NCBI RefSeq assembly: GCF_946885955.1
Contig: NZ_CAMPHI010000001.1
Location: forward strand, 186,001-250,000
Reading direction: 5' to 3'
Origin: an uncultured Pseudomonas sp.
GTDB lineage: Bacteria > Pseudomonadota > Gammaproteobacteria > Pseudomonadales > Pseudomonadaceae
DNA: 64,000 nt
The notes under the pieces are model-generated. The model did not search any database, was not told the origin of the DNA, and saw only the letters and a program-made list of their open reading frames with translations. A program made the translations under genes and the position numbers. Below, one piece after another: positions 63,063-64,000 of this stretch. Position 1 is the stretch's first letter. The number at the start of each line of letters is the position of its first letter.

Positions 63063-63368
63063 ATGAACCTCAGCGAACTGACCGACCGCCTGCACGCCAT
63101 CCGCGACCATAACGATTGGCGGCAATTCCACAGCCCGAAGAACCTGGCCATGGCCGCCAGCGTGGAAATGGCCGAGCTGGTGGAAATATTCCAGTGGCTG
63201 ACCGAACAGCAATCGCGGCAGCTGTCCGCCGAGCAATTGGCCCATGCCGGCCAGGAGGTCGGCGATATCGTCCTCTACCTGTTGCTGCTGTGCAGCGAAC
63301 TGGGCATCGATATGGAACAGGCGGTGCGCGCCAAGCTGGCCGATAGCGAAAGGCGCTTCAAGCAATGA
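63063..63368 (+). CDS. MazG-like nucleotide pyrophosphohydrolase
   Basis: 101 residues, ATG 63063 (MNLSELTDRLHAIRDHNDWR). The MazG/dCTPase helix bundle shows metal ligands in ASVEMAELVEIFQW and EVGDIVLYLLLLCSELGID. It probably hydrolyses non-canonical or excess (d)NTPs to the monophosphate. Its TGA overlaps the next ATG in ATGA, so it is coupled to cmoM. Confidence 0.9.
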   Translation: MNLSELTDRLHAIRDHNDWRQFHSPKNLAMAASVEMAELVEIFQWLTEQQSRQLSAEQLAHAGQEVGDIVLYLLLLCSELGIDMEQAVRAKLADSERRFKQ

Positions 63369-64000
63369 GCGATCGGCATTTCGACGAACTGGCGACGCGC
63401 TTCGCCGAGAAAATCTACGGCGGCGCCAAGGGCGCGATCCGTCTGGCGGTACTCCAGGCCGACCTCGCCGAGGCCCTGCCGGATCGCCCGTTGCGGGTGC
63501 TCGACGTGGGCGCCGGCTTGGGCCATATGTCGTTATGGCTGGCCGAACGCGGCCATCAGGTGACCCTCAGTGAGCCGGCCGAACCCATGCTGCAAGGCGC
63601 CCGCGAGCGTTTCGCCGCGGCCGGCCAGCAGGCGACTTTTATCCAGGCGCCCTGGCAGGACCTGCTCGGCCAGCTGGCGCAACCCTATGACCTGGTTATC
63701 TGCCACGCGGTGCTCGAATGGCTGGCTGAACCCCAGGCCATCCTGCCGGTGCTGCATCAACTCTGCGCCCCCGGCGGCTGGCTGTCGCTGGCCTTCTACA
63801 ACAAGGACGCGCTGATCTACCGCAACCTGCTCAAGGGTCACTTCCGCAAGCTGCGCAAGGCCGAATTCGCCGGCGAGAAGCAGAGCCTGACGCCGCAAAC
63901 GCCGCTCGACCCGCGCGAACTGGCGACGCAACTCGATGCGCTGTGGCAGGTCGAAAGCCAGAGCGGCGTGCGGGTATTTCACGACTATATGCCGCAGCCC
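63365..64000 (+). CDS. cmoM: tRNA 5-carboxymethoxyuridine methyltransferase CmoM (3' end cut)
   Basis: 212 codons visible, open to the right edge. It starts MSDRHFDELATRFAEKIYGG, typical of CmoM/SmtA, with the SAM loop RVLDVGAGLGHMSLWLAE and ICHAVLEWLAEP. CmoM methylates cmo5U34 to mcmo5U in tRNA. ATG 63365 overlaps the stop of the MazG-like gene. Confidence 0.9.
   Translation, partial: MSDRHFDELATRFAEKIYGGAKGAIRLAVLQADLAEALPDRPLRVLDVGAGLGHMSLWLAERGHQVTLSEPAEPMLQGARERFAAAGQQATFIQAPWQDLLGQLAQPYDLVICHAVLEWLAEPQAILPVLHQLCAPGGWLSLAFYNKDALIYRNLLKGHFRKLRKAEFAGEKQSLTPQTPLDPRELATQLDALWQVESQSGVRVFHDYMPQP

Overview
The window is 64 kb of high-GC chromosome that reads as Pseudomonas (sensu lato). The order ettA - morA - glyA - CobW-type GTPase/yjiX/cstA - mapZ - radA - mscL, followed by fpr, rlmG and cioBA, matches the P. 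aeruginosa / P. putida core backbone as I remember it. Intergenic spaces carry REP-type inverted repeats typical of Pseudomonas. No tRNA, rRNA, CRISPR array, intact insertion sequence or prophage was seen. Both edges cut genes: an MFS exporter on the left and cmoM on the right.

Layout. 1-6.2 kb: drug export (Bcr/CflA-like MFS; RND pump plus adaptor with a divergent TetR repressor and a TtgR-like operator). 6.3-9.7 kb: copper homeostasis (copZ-like chaperone, copA, cueR, two CueR boxes in the shared promoter). 9.7-16.8 kb: ettA, morA, glyA. 16.8-25.5 kb: a pyruvate/peptide-carbon uptake set (GTPase, YjiX, CstA/BtsT-like) facing a chemoreceptor - histidine kinase - NarL-type regulator locus, then the c-di-GMP adaptor mapZ. 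25.6-28.2 kb: radA, two YdcH-like proteins, mscL. 28.6-34.5 kb: a signalling operon (REC-GGDEF-EAL phosphodiesterase, orphan periplasmic binding lipoprotein, Cache histidine kinase). 34.5-37.8 kb: ferredoxin reductase, orphan TRAP binding protein, rlmG. 37.8-40.0 kb: an insertion with two unrecognised genes, at least the first AT-richer than its neighbours. 40.0-42.8 kb: cyanide-insensitive oxidase cioAB plus a 47-residue DUF2474 subunit and an Anr box. 42.9-47.6 kb: an MFS gene broken by a TGA, yajL, a purine permease, trmA. 47.8-51.0 kb: an autotransporter. 51.4-57.7 kb: a co-directional six-gene cluster. 57.8-64 kb: housekeeping and stress genes (DUF4345, DUF411, YpfJ, RIO kinase, DUF2218, Ada, MazG-like, CmoM).

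The most interesting region is 51.4-57.7 kb: HxlR regulator, AurF-like diiron oxygenase, crotonase, hotdog thioesterase, long-chain acyl-CoA synthetase, and a flavoprotein resembling the polyenoic fatty acid isomerase of Propionibacterium/Cutibacterium. Together these suggest an uncharacterised pathway that modifies an unsaturated or aromatic acyl chain. Second is a 15-nt motif (one mismatch) shared by the cstA upstream region and the region before the chemoreceptor/kinase/regulator locus, which predicts a local uptake-sensing-chemotaxis circuit. A decayed copy of the chemoreceptor start lies between them.

All protein assignments come from reading translated sequence and recalled family motifs; no database search was run.
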